From contig NW_025064889.1 of assembly GCF_019112545.1 (NCBI RefSeq), positions 725,244 to 762,343 of the forward strand: a DNA stretch of 37,100 nt. Direction: 5' to 3'. Positions 11,201-21,628 of this stretch are shown here, piece by piece (positions within the stretch are counted from its first letter, which is position 1; every line of letters starts with the position of its first letter). The notes beneath the pieces were generated by a model that worked only from the letters and a program-made list of their open reading frames with translations, made no database searches and had not been told where the DNA came from. This DNA is from Guyanagaster necrorhizus (Eukaryota > Basidiomycota > Agaricomycetes > Agaricales > Physalacriaceae). Position numbers and translations under genes: made by a program.

Positions 11201-11856
11201 AGTTCCGAGTTGTGTGCGTATTCCAAAGACAACAGTGCCATAAGGGTGTTTGAACAGTCGTACGTGTTCCCGCATGGGATCTCTGCGATCGGGACGACGA
11301 CTACCAAATTCGGGATCTCGAGCAAAGATGCTATTGGTGAGTGGTCGAGAGGGCCGGAGATGAAAAAAAGGATTGGCGATGACTTCGTTTTTAGTTGCGA
11401 CGACGAACAACAAGGTTCAGTCGTTCTCGCGGCGACTTCTTAATCCGCGAAGGCCGAGTCAAAAACCGAGTTCTGAAGAAGCAGAAGAGCAGCTTGTGCA
11501 GTATGATCCTGTTCTGCCGGATGATCCACGACGGGTGCTATCGCATACGTACGAGGTATGGGTGGTTCTCTTCTTGTTTACGTTGCTGTTAAGCCGCGTT
11601 CTTATTATACAAACAGGTTGCCAAAATCAGACGCATCATTACCTCTCCGGCGCTGTTGGAGTCTACGTGTTTGGTATTTGTGTACGGACTGGACATGTTT
11701 TTGAGCCGAGTCGCGCCGTCGAAAACGTTTGACGTGCTGGACGAGAATTTCAACAAGGCGCAACTTGTGTTTACCGTTCTTGGATTAGCGGCAGCGATTG
11801 GGATCACGAAGCCCATTGTGCGGAACAAGAAGCTGAGGGAAAAGTGGTATCAGTGA
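8269..11856 (+). CDS. EMC1: ER membrane protein complex subunit 1
   Basis: Largest subunit of the EMC, the insertase that places tail-anchored and multipass proteins in the ER membrane. The N terminus is a signal peptide (MRLVSLLIVASWLGTTLG). A long lumenal region of beta-propeller type follows (IFHRVGGKNTKSVILTATKQ, then ALDSSNGNVLWSRILG at about 10160-10200). The C-terminal exons carry the hallmark of the family (DUF1620): SHTYEVAKIRRI across an intron, then LDMFLSRVAPSKTFDVLDE, and a last transmembrane helix (VLGLAAAIGIT) followed by a basic tail ending REKWYQ and TGA at 11854. About ten short introns split the gene. It shares a promoter region with the ER mannosidase and converges on the zinc-finger gene downstream. 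Confidence 0.93.
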
Positions 11857-12234
11857 TAATCAATCTGATTGTACTCCGGCAATCTGATGTTCCGGTTCAA
11901 ATGATATGACATAAAAAGAGGCACCGGCCTTGCTCCGATCGAGGACCATTGTTTTTGATCGAATCTAACAAGCACATGCTATTTGTTCCAAGATAGAGAT
12001 ATCTGTGATACATAAAAGTATATATATACGACGATTGCAATCCAGAGTTTTCAAAAAAAAAAGGGCAAAAAAAAGGGGTGGGGAAGATTAAGTCTGATAC
12101 ATTTACGCGTTTCCCAAGAATCACAATGTTCCAACCGACAGTCCGGCCAAGTCCAAGATAAATTAATGGATATACTAGATGACGACGGTGAGAGGGTGAA
12201 TTAAAAAGAGTCGGCAGATTGGGCTCACACGAGA
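11857..12234. other. Convergent 3' intergenic region
   Basis: These 378 bp separate the stop codons of EMC1 (+) and the zinc-finger gene (-). They hold AT-rich segments and two A-runs (about 12052-12075). No gene is visible; the stretch probably holds both 3' untranslated regions. Confidence 0.5.
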
Positions 12235-14034
12235 TTAGAGTACGATATTTTCAAGGCTACTTTTGCGGCTTGCGCCGAATGCTGCAAGGGACTTTGTTTC
12301 TTCGCCGTCCATGCGCCAGATATTGTTAGTGGGGAGACTTATGCGCTCCTCGTATTCGTCAAAGCTGAGATCTGCAGAAGAGGTTGAGACGGGGGAGAGC
12401 ATGGGGCTCTGGACGATATCCTGGAGGAAGGACGGGAGCAGGGGTGCAGGAGCATGGAGCTCGCGATGACCAGAAGTCTGGTAGATGGGATATGTATTGT
12501 ACTGGGTGCCGAGTTCAAACTGGCTGTGGGAGCGATGAACGTGGCCACGCGAGTGTTGTGGCGGTGAGGTATTGATGAACGGTCGGTGGGCCTGGGGGGG
12601 AGTGAGTGAATGAGAGCGGACAGGGATAGGGTCGTGTGTCTGTGCGAGAACAGAAGTGAGAAGGGCGATTCGCTCGGCCTGGACGGCTGCAGAAATGGAA
12701 TCGCCATTTCCTTCGGCGTCTGTCGAAAAAAGTTAAAAGACGGGGTGAGGTCCATAGAGTTATTCGAACGCACAGGGAAGACACGTCTGGCAAACTTTTC
12801 TGCGTCTCCAGTTGAGATAGTTGCATTTTTGACAAATCCAATCGCCGGGTTGCTGGGACGAGTGAGGTAAATAAAAGGACGAAGGGATCGGAAGGAGGGA
12901 CTTACGTGAGAGATGGGTCCTCGGTTCCCGGTGTTCAGGATGGGTGGCTGCTGGCCGGGTGGTGAGGCAAAGTGCAAGGGGGACTGGGAATTTGAAACTT
13001 ACTGGAATGCCTACGAGAGCGCTGGGTCGGATCTGACCTTGCTCTGGAAAGGGTTCATTGTCAGGCCAGTACATGATGCACGGGGACAGAGGGTCGCTGG
13101 AGATATTTTGGACCTTGCCACCGACGGCAAAGGCGCGTCCAGAGGGTGTGAGCAAGGGATGTACAGACTTTGCGGGCGCTGGAGACGGTGGAAAGGCTGG
13201 AGACTGGGGCGAATAAGCTGGGGACACTGGTGGCGGTGGCTGGAAGCGAGGAGAAGGCAATGTCGGGGTCGGCGGGGGCAGAGGTGCTTGGTAGAGCGGG
13301 GCTGGGCTGGAGCGAGGGCAGCCACAGCCGATACAAGCCAAGTTGCGTCTGTTGGAGAGCATTATTGGCAGTCAGAAAGAGCTGCGGATATGAAATGACT
13401 GACCCAAAATTATGTGCGGCACATTTCGGGGTACTGCAGCTGTGAAATACAATTGGAATATGGCAAACGGAAAAAGAGAGTAGCTCACATCCAATCGCCA
13501 AGTCTGAAGCTGGTACGTGGATTGGGTGGGTTGGAAGAAAGGGTATAGTCATTGGGCACATATTCAAGCATGGCTGATGGTGGTGGTGGTGGTGGTGGCG
13601 GGACGAGCGCCTAAAGAAGGGGTGAGAAGGGTCTCGAGGATATCACGTAAATGGTAGGTTACCTGGGTCTTGAAATGGAATCTGCGGAGCTTGTTGAATG
13701 GCTCGAGGTCGACGTCGAGGGCCGGCACAGCGCTCGACAACGACAACGCTCGACATGCCTACCCAACAATTTAAATAACTGTGGCGCTATCACGTGGCGA
13801 CGCGCTCACCTCTTCGTGTGACTTGAACACTGCCCACACGCTGTCCCCATCCCGCAGTGTCCACATTGAAACTGGCATCACCTCCGCCGATTCTGGCGGG
13901 TGTGCAAACTGGAAAACCAGCTATGTAAGTTAAACAGCAGCGAAAGGAACAAAACAAAGGCAACTCACGCTGACGACTCTGGAGCGAGTAGCAAGGAAAA
14001 GCTGGAGGCAGCACCCGTTGGAAGAGGAAGGCAT
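12235..14034 (-). CDS. RanBP2-type zinc-finger protein, two fingers
   Basis: My spliced model starts at ATG 14034 (MPSSSNGCC) and ends at TAA (12235-12237). The N-terminal exons read ...MWTLRDGDSVWAVFKSHEE, then ACRALSLSSAVPALDVDLEPF, which looks like part of an RNA-recognition fold. A proline run (about 13580-13605) follows. Two RanBP2 zinc fingers are clear: the first is spliced from three exons (GDWIC, STPKC, then GRNLACIGCGC, about 13515-13330); the second reads DWICQKCNYLNWRRRKVCQTC (about 12840-12785). Between them is a long proline/serine-rich linker. The C terminus contains DEYEERISLPTNNIWRMDGE and ends SSLENIVL. RanBP2 fingers of this form usually bind single-stranded RNA. It resembles fungal NRP1-type proteins; the exact role is unknown. 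Confidence 0.8.
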
Positions 14035-14070
14035 GCGAAGGGATTGGCATGCATCCTACTCTTACTCTTA

Positions 14071-14078
14071 CTATATAT
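14071..14078 (-). promoter_or_regulatory. TATA-like element of the zinc-finger gene
   Basis: On the minus strand the sequence reads ATATATAG, 37 nt before the chosen start codon. This supports ATG 14034 as the start but implies a very short leader. The rest of 14035-14228 holds nothing else recognisable apart from an A-run near 14190. Confidence 0.4.
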
Positions 14079-14228
14079 CCCATTTCCCATTTCCCAGCCA
14101 TCTTGCCAATTTGAATCCCTGCCCTCACAAATTAAGGTTACCCGTTATGTAAGCGACAGTTGCGACACTGCGAATCGTAGAAGTTTGAAAAAAAAAAAAA
14201 ATATGTGCATATATATAATTTATTCAAT

Positions 14229-17200
14229 TTATTCAGATCCGCGTTTCAGTGGCTCGCCACTGTCAACCAACACCGGCTCCCGTCGAGCTGCCCGCAAATG
14301 TCCATATATCGCCTGTTGAAGCTTCACCCCCACGATCCGGCTCACCCGACCTGCCTTGACCAGATACTGAGCATAGTTTCGCCACGCAACCGCCCCAGTT
14401 TCCTTCTCTGTCTTCACCGATCGTCCAACGCTCAGCGTGCTGATACTTCCAACAATGAACAGCCCCCTCTTCGCCCGCGTAAGCCCAACATTCAGCCGTC
14501 CTCGGTCGGCAAGAAATCCGATATGTCCTCCCGCATTGTTCCGTACAGTAGAAAATATGATAATCTCCTTCTCCCGCCCCTCGAATCCGTCCACCGTCTT
14601 GATCTCAATGCTCCCAATCTGCATCGCCCGGTGCTCACCCAGAACAAGCGAAAATCGCTGCTTGTATCGTGTATTCACATTGAACAACCGTGTCAGCAAC
14701 GATATCTGCGCCGCGTATGGTGCAATAATCCCAATATCGTCCCCTGACAGTTCCTGTATCACCTTTTCAGTTCCTTTTTATTTAAAATATAAATCACCCC
14801 CGAAACATACCGGATTCGTCAGTAGCAGGTCCTCAACAACACTCGCCACAATGTGAGCCTCGTTCCAGTTCACCCGACTCCGATCCTTGCTCGACTCTGC
14901 CCCTGCATGATCAAGAAAAACAACAGACGGTCTCTGCCCATTCCTGTCCTTTTGCAGATGCTGCGAATTCGGAGGAGCAAGCCGCGACAATATGTTCCCC
15001 CCAGTATCGACCGTCCCGTCCAGCAGACTCGTCCCATAAAACTCTAGCGCCGGAAACGCAGAAATTGCCGGATGCATCCGATACTGGATATCCAGCATGA
15101 TCGACGGAATCATCCCCTCGACGATGAGCCGTTCAAACAAACTCATATCTAATTTCATCGACTTGCCCAATCGACTCACGATTACCGGCGGGAGTTGTTT
15201 GTGATCTCCAATCAGTGCAACATGCCTAGACTGCAACACCCTCCATCAGCAGCGTTTCAGAAAAAAAAAATTCGTTACTCACTCCTTTCATAAGAGGAAC
15301 CAACGACGCTGGTTCCGTGGACATGGACGCCTCGTCTAGAAACACTACAGGAAAGTCCGTCGCCTCGAGGACGCGAGATGCGGCAGTCAGACATGTCGTA
15401 CAGATCTGGGACGCTCGTAAGAAACAAAACATTCACAAAAAAAATCCCATCCAATCCACGTACCACATCAGCGTTACCCAGCACATCCTTGGTCATCTGT
15501 TGCGTCAGCGCATACAACTTGCCCTTCAATGTCTGGATCCGCTCCTCATTTTTAGCGATCGCCTTTAGCATTCCATCAAGCCGCTGTACGAGGTCCGTCC
15601 GTCCATCGTTGACCTTTTGCGCCACTTCCTTGGCCCGGAGCTGTGTTTCCTTGACCTCGTCTTCCAGCATCTTGATGTCTTCCGAGACTTTCTCCGCCCG
15701 AGAATACAGAGGATGATTCTGCATCTTATACTCGAAAGTATACGATTCGATCGCAGATCGCGTCTTGCCGCCAAACGCAACCCGGATAGGATTGACTCCA
15801 GCAGCGACAAACCCTTCGACGAGGTTATCCACAGCGACGTTGGTGTACGTACACACCAGAATAGGTTGCGGGGTCTCGAAATGGACCTGTAATATACTCA
15901 GATCGTATGAATACATACACCGTAAAAACCATTACCTTGAGCAGTTTAATCGTTTCGATAATTGTCTTTGTCTTGCCTGTCCCAGGAGGCTAGTACCCGT
16001 CAGTAGAGGGAACCAACACGACAAGCGACCCACCCCTTGCACCAAACTAAAGCGCTCTCCAATCATCTGCGCCATAGCCCTGACCTGCGTCGCATTCAAA
16101 CCATCAATAACCGGATCACCCTCTACAACCACAGGATTCGGCCGCATATACCTCTTCGCCCAGCTATATATGAACTGATCATCCTTGAACATCCCGCCCG
16201 TGTCAACATTCTCTTCTATATCTCCTCCGTCATACCCACGCAGTATCACATCCCTCAAATGCGTCCCATTGAGTATCTCCTCTCGATCAGTCGCCATCAC
16301 CGCTTCCTGCGACTTGACATGCCGATGCAGGTGGCCGATAGCTTCACGCATACGATTATGCACAAGCGACGAGTGGCCCACGTCCAGCCGCCAGGCGCCC
16401 TCAAGCTCGGGATCATCAAACACCGCGTCATCAGGAAAGGACACCTTGAGCTGCAACGGTGTACGTGAAATGAGCGAGCCTTTCGCGGGAACGGTATCCA
16501 GCGGAGCAATACGAGATACGAGAACCTGTGTACCGCTCCTAATTTTTTTTTTTTTTTTTTTGAAAAAAAAGCAATTAGTTTTGCCCATGTCAACGAGAGA
16601 GGTAAACTACTCACTCGAACCGGTTCTCAGGCAACTCTACGCCAGGCCCACGCGTAAACGTCGCCGTCCGTCTCCCAAAGTGTTTCTCCTCGAGCCAAAA
16701 GGCAGTCATATCCGTAAGGCAATACCCCTCCTCGGTAAGCCGCTCCGTGGACCAGGTAGACAGCCGCTGGTGAAGGACTGCCTCTTCCGCCGCGATCTCT
16801 TGGTCGAGGAGACTGTTGAAACTAAGAGAACAGAGTCAGCGACATACGCCGCGTCCAGAGGAAAGAGATACGCACTTCTCGCTATACCTGAGGACTGTAT
16901 GATAATACGGTTCATGCTCTAGCAGGCTCGTCATCTGAGGCGGTATCCGTCTCTTGTGTTTTCGTTGCTTGGCAACCTTCTCCCTCGATATGGCGCGTAG
17001 CCGCCAATCAAACCGCGGTCGTATAGGCTTTGGATCTTCCCTGGGGGGCGGCTCAGGCTCAGGGTGCTTGTAGCTCGCCAGGAAATCCTCCGTCTCCACA
17101 AGCACCTTTGCCTGAGAATGGTATAACGCCCGTCGCGAACATGACGGCCTGCTGCAAAAATCGCGAAGCCTTAGATGGACAGGACTGAGTGGAGCCTTTT

Positions 17201-17260
17201 GTCGGTGGGAAGAAGTGGAAACTAGGACTCTTTCGGTGGATATGGTTGCATTTCTGAGGA
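14229..17260 (-). CDS. Superfamily 1 (Upf1/IGHMBP2-like) DNA/RNA helicase
   Basis: All main SF1B helicase motifs are present in order: Walker A PGTGKTKTIIETIKLLK (about 16000-15945), CTYTNVAVDNL (Ia), a coiled-coil insertion (about 15730-15490), VVFLDEASMSTEPAS (Walker B), ALIGDHKQLPPV (III), LDIQYRMHP (IV), TVDGFEGREKEIIIFSTVRN (V) and RLNVGLTRAKRGLFIVG (VI). The stop lies at 14229-14231. The N-terminal half is less conserved. The 5' end is unsettled: the frame upstream of 17110 reads like a mitochondrial presequence (rich in Arg, Ser and Ala, almost no acidic residues) but has no in-frame ATG. Either an upstream exon is missed or translation starts at ATG 16934. The end given is approximate. 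Its head-to-head neighbour is a mitochondrial ribosomal protein. HCS1-like function is inferred. Confidence 0.85.
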
Positions 17261-17436
17261 TACGAACGAGAGCCAGTGCGAACGAGTGAAAATGAAGGAA
17301 AAGAATGAAATGATAGAGCGAGGTCAAAGATTTTTTCTCAGCCCTATTAGGCCTATTACTCTTCGGACCGTAAGTCACTCTTATGTCTCCTGTCACGTCA
17401 CGGGTATTCTTTTCTTTTTTTTTTTTCTTTTTTCCA

Positions 17437-17880
17437 ATGCGACCGCCAAGCGTAATCCGTATTGAAACCCGTAACGTCTCTTCCTCACCGTACGGCCGTA
17501 CCCACGTCTGGAAACGACGCCAACCCGTCCTTCCGAACCCTGTCGTCCCAAAATTTCCGCAGCGGGTCATCCGCTCGGACGGGAGCTCTTTCACGCACTG
17601 GACCACCTCTCCGCGATCCCTCCTCCGTCTTACGCGGGACGTGACGAACAACCCGGTATGGAATACGGGTCTCTGGGCTGACGAAGGTGCGATGGAAGAC
17701 GAGGCGAATGCGCAAGGGAGGCTGGGTCGGTTCAACCGACGGTTTGACGGTGTGGGAGGTGCAGGCAGTGATATTGACTGGATGGCTGGGTCGGACAGTG
17801 AGTCATCTTCGGGAGAGCTGGTGGATCCGAGCGAATATATGATAAAGGCGAAAAAGACAAAGAAGAAGGGAGGGTCTTAG
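17437..17880 (+). CDS. MRPL36: Mitochondrial large-subunit ribosomal protein bL31m
   Basis: A single exon of 147 codons. The core matches yeast Mrpl36: a basic N-terminal segment with YGRTHVWKRRQP, then SDGSSFTHWTTSPRSLLRL, then NNPVWN, and RLGRFNRRF further on. The tail is lysine-rich (KAKKTKKKGGS) as in other fungal members. The start at 17437 follows a long T-rich tract (about 17407-17433), and an upstream in-frame ATG (17383) would add a phenylalanine run unlikely to be translated. It is divergent from the helicase gene, with about 175 bp between them. Role: a structural protein of the mitochondrial 54S ribosomal subunit. Confidence 0.85.
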   Translation: MRPPSVIRIETRNVSSSPYGRTHVWKRRQPVLPNPVVPKFPQRVIRSDGSSFTHWTTSPRSLLRLTRDVTNNPVWNTGLWADEGAMEDEANAQGRLGRFNRRFDGVGGAGSDIDWMAGSDSESSSGELVDPSEYMIKAKKTKKKGGS

Positions 17881-18178
17881 AGCGCATTCGATTCATTAAC
17901 AGTACAACTTGACGTTTCTTTCTACGTTAAATAACGTCCCACAGTGAAACCGCTTTCACTTTCACTACTACCCTTCATCGACCATCTCATCAGCCAAATA
18001 CATTGCCAGTTCGAGCTTAATTCTAGCTAGGCCGTCCTTCGGTCCCGCTCGCTCTCCTATATAGCCAAATAAACGTAGAAACGGAGATGAAATATAATGC
18101 GCCCAGGTTAGATACATGAGATAAGTTATGTAGAGTACAGAACTGAGGTTGAGTAATGTCGCTTGACTCTGTACAATG
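17881..18178. other. Convergent intergenic region
   Basis: These 298 bp lie between the stop codons of bL31m (+) and the LIM gene (-). They are AT-rich and no gene is visible. Confidence 0.4.
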
Positions 18179-19188
18179 TCATCCTCCGGCCTTGCCAAGC
18201 AGCCCATACCCGCTCCCCTGCGGACCATGCAGCTTGCTATAGCACCTACCACAAAGCGGTGTCCCGTCGTGGTCTCGTAACCGCGTAGAGTCGAGAAGCG
18301 TATTGCACTCCATGCATCGCAGACAAGCCTTGTGATACGTCTTGCCCACCGCTTTGACCTAGTCCGAGTAAACACCCGTCATAACGGAACGAGTTCCCGC
18401 TTACCTGCTCCGCAAAATAAACGAGTCCGTTGCATTTGGGACACCTCGGTGTCGTCGAAGCCCCTCCCCACTTCTTTCCTGTCGTCTGAGGTGAAACCGT
18501 ACCCAAAGCGGCGCCATACCGAGTACCCGTCGAGGTCTGGATCAGTGGCTTTGCGATGCGGTTAATCGCATCCAGAGTATTGTTCCGCTCAACCGTTGAA
18601 GCAAGGGTCGGCGAACCAGAAGACAAATCGTTGAGTGTATCCTTCTCTTCCTCTTGTTCTTCATGCCCCTTGGTATCCGGTAGTTCCGCGTTGCTCCGTG
18701 TTGGAGATGCAGCATAAGGGAGGTTGGCTTGCCGCAGATCCCGGGTGCCAAAGTTCTGTACATGGCACGATTTGCTAGATGGTGTCGGTGTCAGTTTTTT
18801 GAAGCGCATATGAACGCGTACCAGTAGGGCTGCAAGATTGAATGAGATCAACACAACAACGGAAACACGAGGCGCACCTCTTGGTCGTGTTCGAGCAAGG
18901 TATACGAGTCGAGTCGCTTCTTGCAGGTCGAGCATTTGAGACAGGGCTGCAAGACATTGAACACGATGATGGTCATTAGACTTGAAAGGCTACCTTGTGA
19001 TAAAGCTACGGAAATGATTAGCGTGCTGTGGGGTAGTGGGGAATAGACTCGCCTTGCGGCCGGGGCCCATGACCTAGACGGGTGTAAATGATAGATAAAT
19101 AGAAATAACACTGGCGACGGACCTGCTCAGCGGCATATACGACCTTTTCGCAGCGAGGACATACTGGGGTGCCGCCAAATGGATGCAT
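18179..19188 (-). CDS. Two-LIM-domain protein (CRP-like)
   Basis: The start at 19188 reads MHPFGGTPVCPRCEKVVYAAEQ. The first LIM domain is split over several exons: CPRC, then VMGPGRK, a 12-nt exon coding LYHK (18994-19005), then PCLKCSTCKKRLDS and CHVQNFG. A linker rich in Ser/Thr and acidic residues follows (about 18740-18480). The second LIM domain is CPKCNGLVYFAEQ, VKAVGKTYHKACLRCMEC, then DHDGTPLCGRCYSKLHGPQG. It ends GLLGKAGG with TGA at 18179-18181. LIM domains bind zinc through Cys/His and mediate protein contacts, often at the actin cytoskeleton. This is the fungal counterpart of cysteine-rich LIM proteins; the partner is unknown. It is divergent from eIF5A. Confidence 0.87.
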
Positions 19189-19362
19189 GGGAGTTGGGAG
19201 TCAAGTGAAGCTGTGCCGGAAGCGGTGGCGGAGTTTGAATACACGTGGTGAAAAAAATGACGGGCAAGGGATAGGTTGACCTTCTTAACTTTGCAGCGTC
19301 CCATCACCCATCACCCATCTCCCATCTTCATCTTCCTATTTCCTTTTATTTCCCTGTTAAAA
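19189..19362. promoter_or_regulatory. Divergent promoter, LIM gene / eIF5A
   Basis: These 174 bp lie between the two start codons. The eIF5A side has a pyrimidine-rich leader with tandem CCCATC/CCCATCA units (about 19300-19325) and TTCCTATTTCCTTTTATTTCC just before the ATG. CT-rich leaders of this kind are common before highly expressed fungal genes. Confidence 0.55.
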
Positions 19363-20096
19363 ATGTCTGACGATGAGCATCACAACCAAACCTTCGAGCA
19401 GGTCCGTACTTGCTCTCCGTTATCAACAAGATCCCTCACATCAGTTGTTTCTCTTCGTTCTTTGTTTTTGCTTTTTTCTTCCTCTTCCAGGCCAGCGCCG
19501 GTGCGTCCTTGACGTATCCCATGCAATGCTCCGCCCTCCGCAAAAATGGATTTGTCGTCATCAAAAGTAAGCTCCTAATCCATTTTGATCGATTACCACC
19601 GTCGTCTGACCTTCTCAAGACCGCCCTTGCAAGATCGTCGAAATGTCCACCTCCAAGACTGGCAAGCACGGACACGCCAAGGTTCATCTTGTCGCCATCG
19701 ATGTCCGTGTTTGCTCTTTGCATCGTCCTTGCCGTCGTCGTACTGATCGATGACCACAGATCTTCACCAACAAAAAGTTGGAAGATATCTGTCCCTCCAC
19801 CCATAACATGGATGTCCCTAATGTCCAGCGTAACGAGTACCAGCTCGTATGTCTATTTTACCTCCCCATCCTCGCTGTACTCATTTTTCCCACCCTAGGT
19901 CAACATTGACGAGGGTTTCCTCAACCTCATGACTCAGGACGGTACCCCCAAGGACGATGTCAAAGTCCCTGAAGGTGACCTCGGTGGCCAGATCAGCAAA
20001 GACTTTGACGATGGCAAGGACTTGCTCGTCACCATCATCTCTGCCATGGGTGAGGAGCAGGCTATTTCCTACAAGGAGGCCCCCAAGGGCTTGTAG
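19363..20096 (+). CDS. eIF5A: Translation elongation/initiation factor 5A
   Basis: eIF5A binds the ribosome and relieves stalling, notably at polyproline. The spliced protein reads [32 protein letters not shown], then [20 protein letters not shown] with the hypusination loop (lysine in TGKHGH, about 19655). [18 protein letters not shown] follows, and the tail reads [19 protein letters not shown], ending with TAG at 20094-20096. The length (about 160 residues) and single OB-fold tail fit the family. Four introns are visible, the first right after the FEQ codons. The modified lysine and its surroundings are intact. Confidence 0.96.
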
Positions 20097-20682
20097 CCGG
20101 CCGTATGTATCTTATCTCATGCTCCAGCACTTGTTTTCACTTTCTCTTCCATTCCAGTGCCGCCGGCTCTTCCCTTCTTGCCCTCCTCTAACCTCTCGGA
20201 GTGTGATATGGTGTCGTTTGCACTTATAGTTATCCCTCGTTTGCGTCCAACATTCTTCATTGTAACGATGGTGTAGATCAGCAGTTATTGCAATTTTGTG
20301 ACAAGTAATCCTAACGATTGAACTGGCTCTGTCATTTGACGAGCTACAAGAGATGTCGTCAGGTCTGGCCGCATACAACACCATATCGGTAATCCATCCA
20401 TCCTTTTGCACTTCTCAGTTTCTTGGTATCCGCGCAGTAGGCGTATGCAACTCGGACCGTTGACCGCTTAGATTAGGAGTCCCGTTGCTCGGCCTGTACG
20501 TTTCCATCACTACTTATTATGATGCTTTGCTTTATCCCAGACAGCGAACCTCAGAGCTGCGATCACTTGTACCATGACTGAGTGCGCACCAGGGCTCACT
20601 GTAGCAAGTAGCCATTTAATTCATTGCTGATGCTTGCCCCAAAGTTGTGCCCATGATCTATTTTCCATCGCTACCTAACATC
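20097..20682. other. Intergenic region downstream of eIF5A
   Basis: These 586 bp should include the eIF5A 3' untranslated region. No gene, repeat or RNA structure is recognisable to me. Confidence 0.4.
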
Positions 20683-21092
20683 TTAATATACACATTTTCT
20701 CCGCGGCAACGCACTGCGAGGCATCCAAACAACTTTGTCCAGAGGGAGGGTTTCAAATTCGACTTTTGGGACCGAGAAGGGTTTGGGACTTGCTTTCAGT
20801 AGATCGACCTCAGGCGGCACCGTCCTGGGGAGCCGATGATGCCATACATGAGCAGTGTCGCCGAGCTCCGCTGAAAAGAGGTGAAGCGTCGGTGTTGAGT
20901 CGAATTGATGTACCAGACTTTAATCTCTGGCTCGAAGTCGAATATCCCGTCAGCGTATTTCCGTACTTCCTCGGCAGGAAGAAACTCCAGAATCACCGGC
21001 ATCTTGTTTTTATCCAGCTGGCAGAGATGCGGGTTTTATTGAAACAGATAGTCGTGCATGATCTTGGGACTAACGATTCGACCCATTTGTAG
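20683..21092 (-). CDS. Possible small gene or gene remnant, unrecognised
   Basis: Two stretches on the minus strand look coding. The upstream one starts MPVILEFLPAEEVRKYADG (from 21002) and continues DFEPEIKVWYIN. The downstream one, in another frame after a good acceptor (CTCTTTTCAG near 20875), reads AELGDTAHVWHHRLPRTVPP ... LPLDKVVWMPRSALPRR and ends at TAA (20683-20685). I could not find a canonical intron that joins the two in phase. It may therefore be a gene with a missed exon or a decayed fragment. I do not recognise the family. Confidence 0.3.
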
Positions 21093-21628
21093 CTGGTTAT
21101 CTCGGTATCGGTGAGCAAGGGTAAGAGGTTCAGAAAAGAACATATAACCCTCCCCTATGAATGTACTAGCTAGACACCAGGTCATCAGAGCATGCATCAG
21201 TCGACGGAGAGGCAGCTAGAAAGAGATATGACGCCCAGATGCAAGAGTAGGGGTTGATAGTACAATGAAGATCGGAGGTGTATATGCTTGATAATCTGGG
21301 CATCTGTCTCTGAAGGGTGATCCTCCAGTCGCTCAAGGTACGCCAACTAAATTGCGCCGTCACCACAAAAGATATTATTCATTAATTCAGCTGCCAGCTG
21401 GAAAAGAAACTTTTCCGCTCCTGTCGCCCCAACAGATGGGTAAAGCTTTTGGCCATCTTCAACAAGAAATATAACTTTCATATACTTTGCTCTTATAATT
21501 AAAAAGAGGAGCATTGAGTACACGATCGGAGACCCCTGCTTACTGTTATTTGAAACTCAAATATTCCGATCAAGTTATTAGTACCGAGCAGTGAGTGACC
21601 GGTTTCCCACCACTGCCTCCCCACCATC
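21093..21628. other. Intergenic region upstream of the RRM/coiled-coil gene
   Basis: About 536 bp with no convincing gene. The part near 21360-21560 is AT-rich and probably holds the promoter of the downstream gene. Upstream exons of the doubtful minus-strand gene could also lie here. Confidence 0.35.

Noticed and set aside
12339..12977. Several overlapping open frames on the minus strand within the RanBP2 zinc-finger gene
   Set aside because: Splicing through the intron near 12730-12770 selects the frame ending SSLENIVL; the others arise from the Pro/Ser-rich composition.
13580..13605. GGT trinucleotide repeat
   Set aside because: It codes the proline run of the zinc-finger protein and is not an independent repeat of interest.
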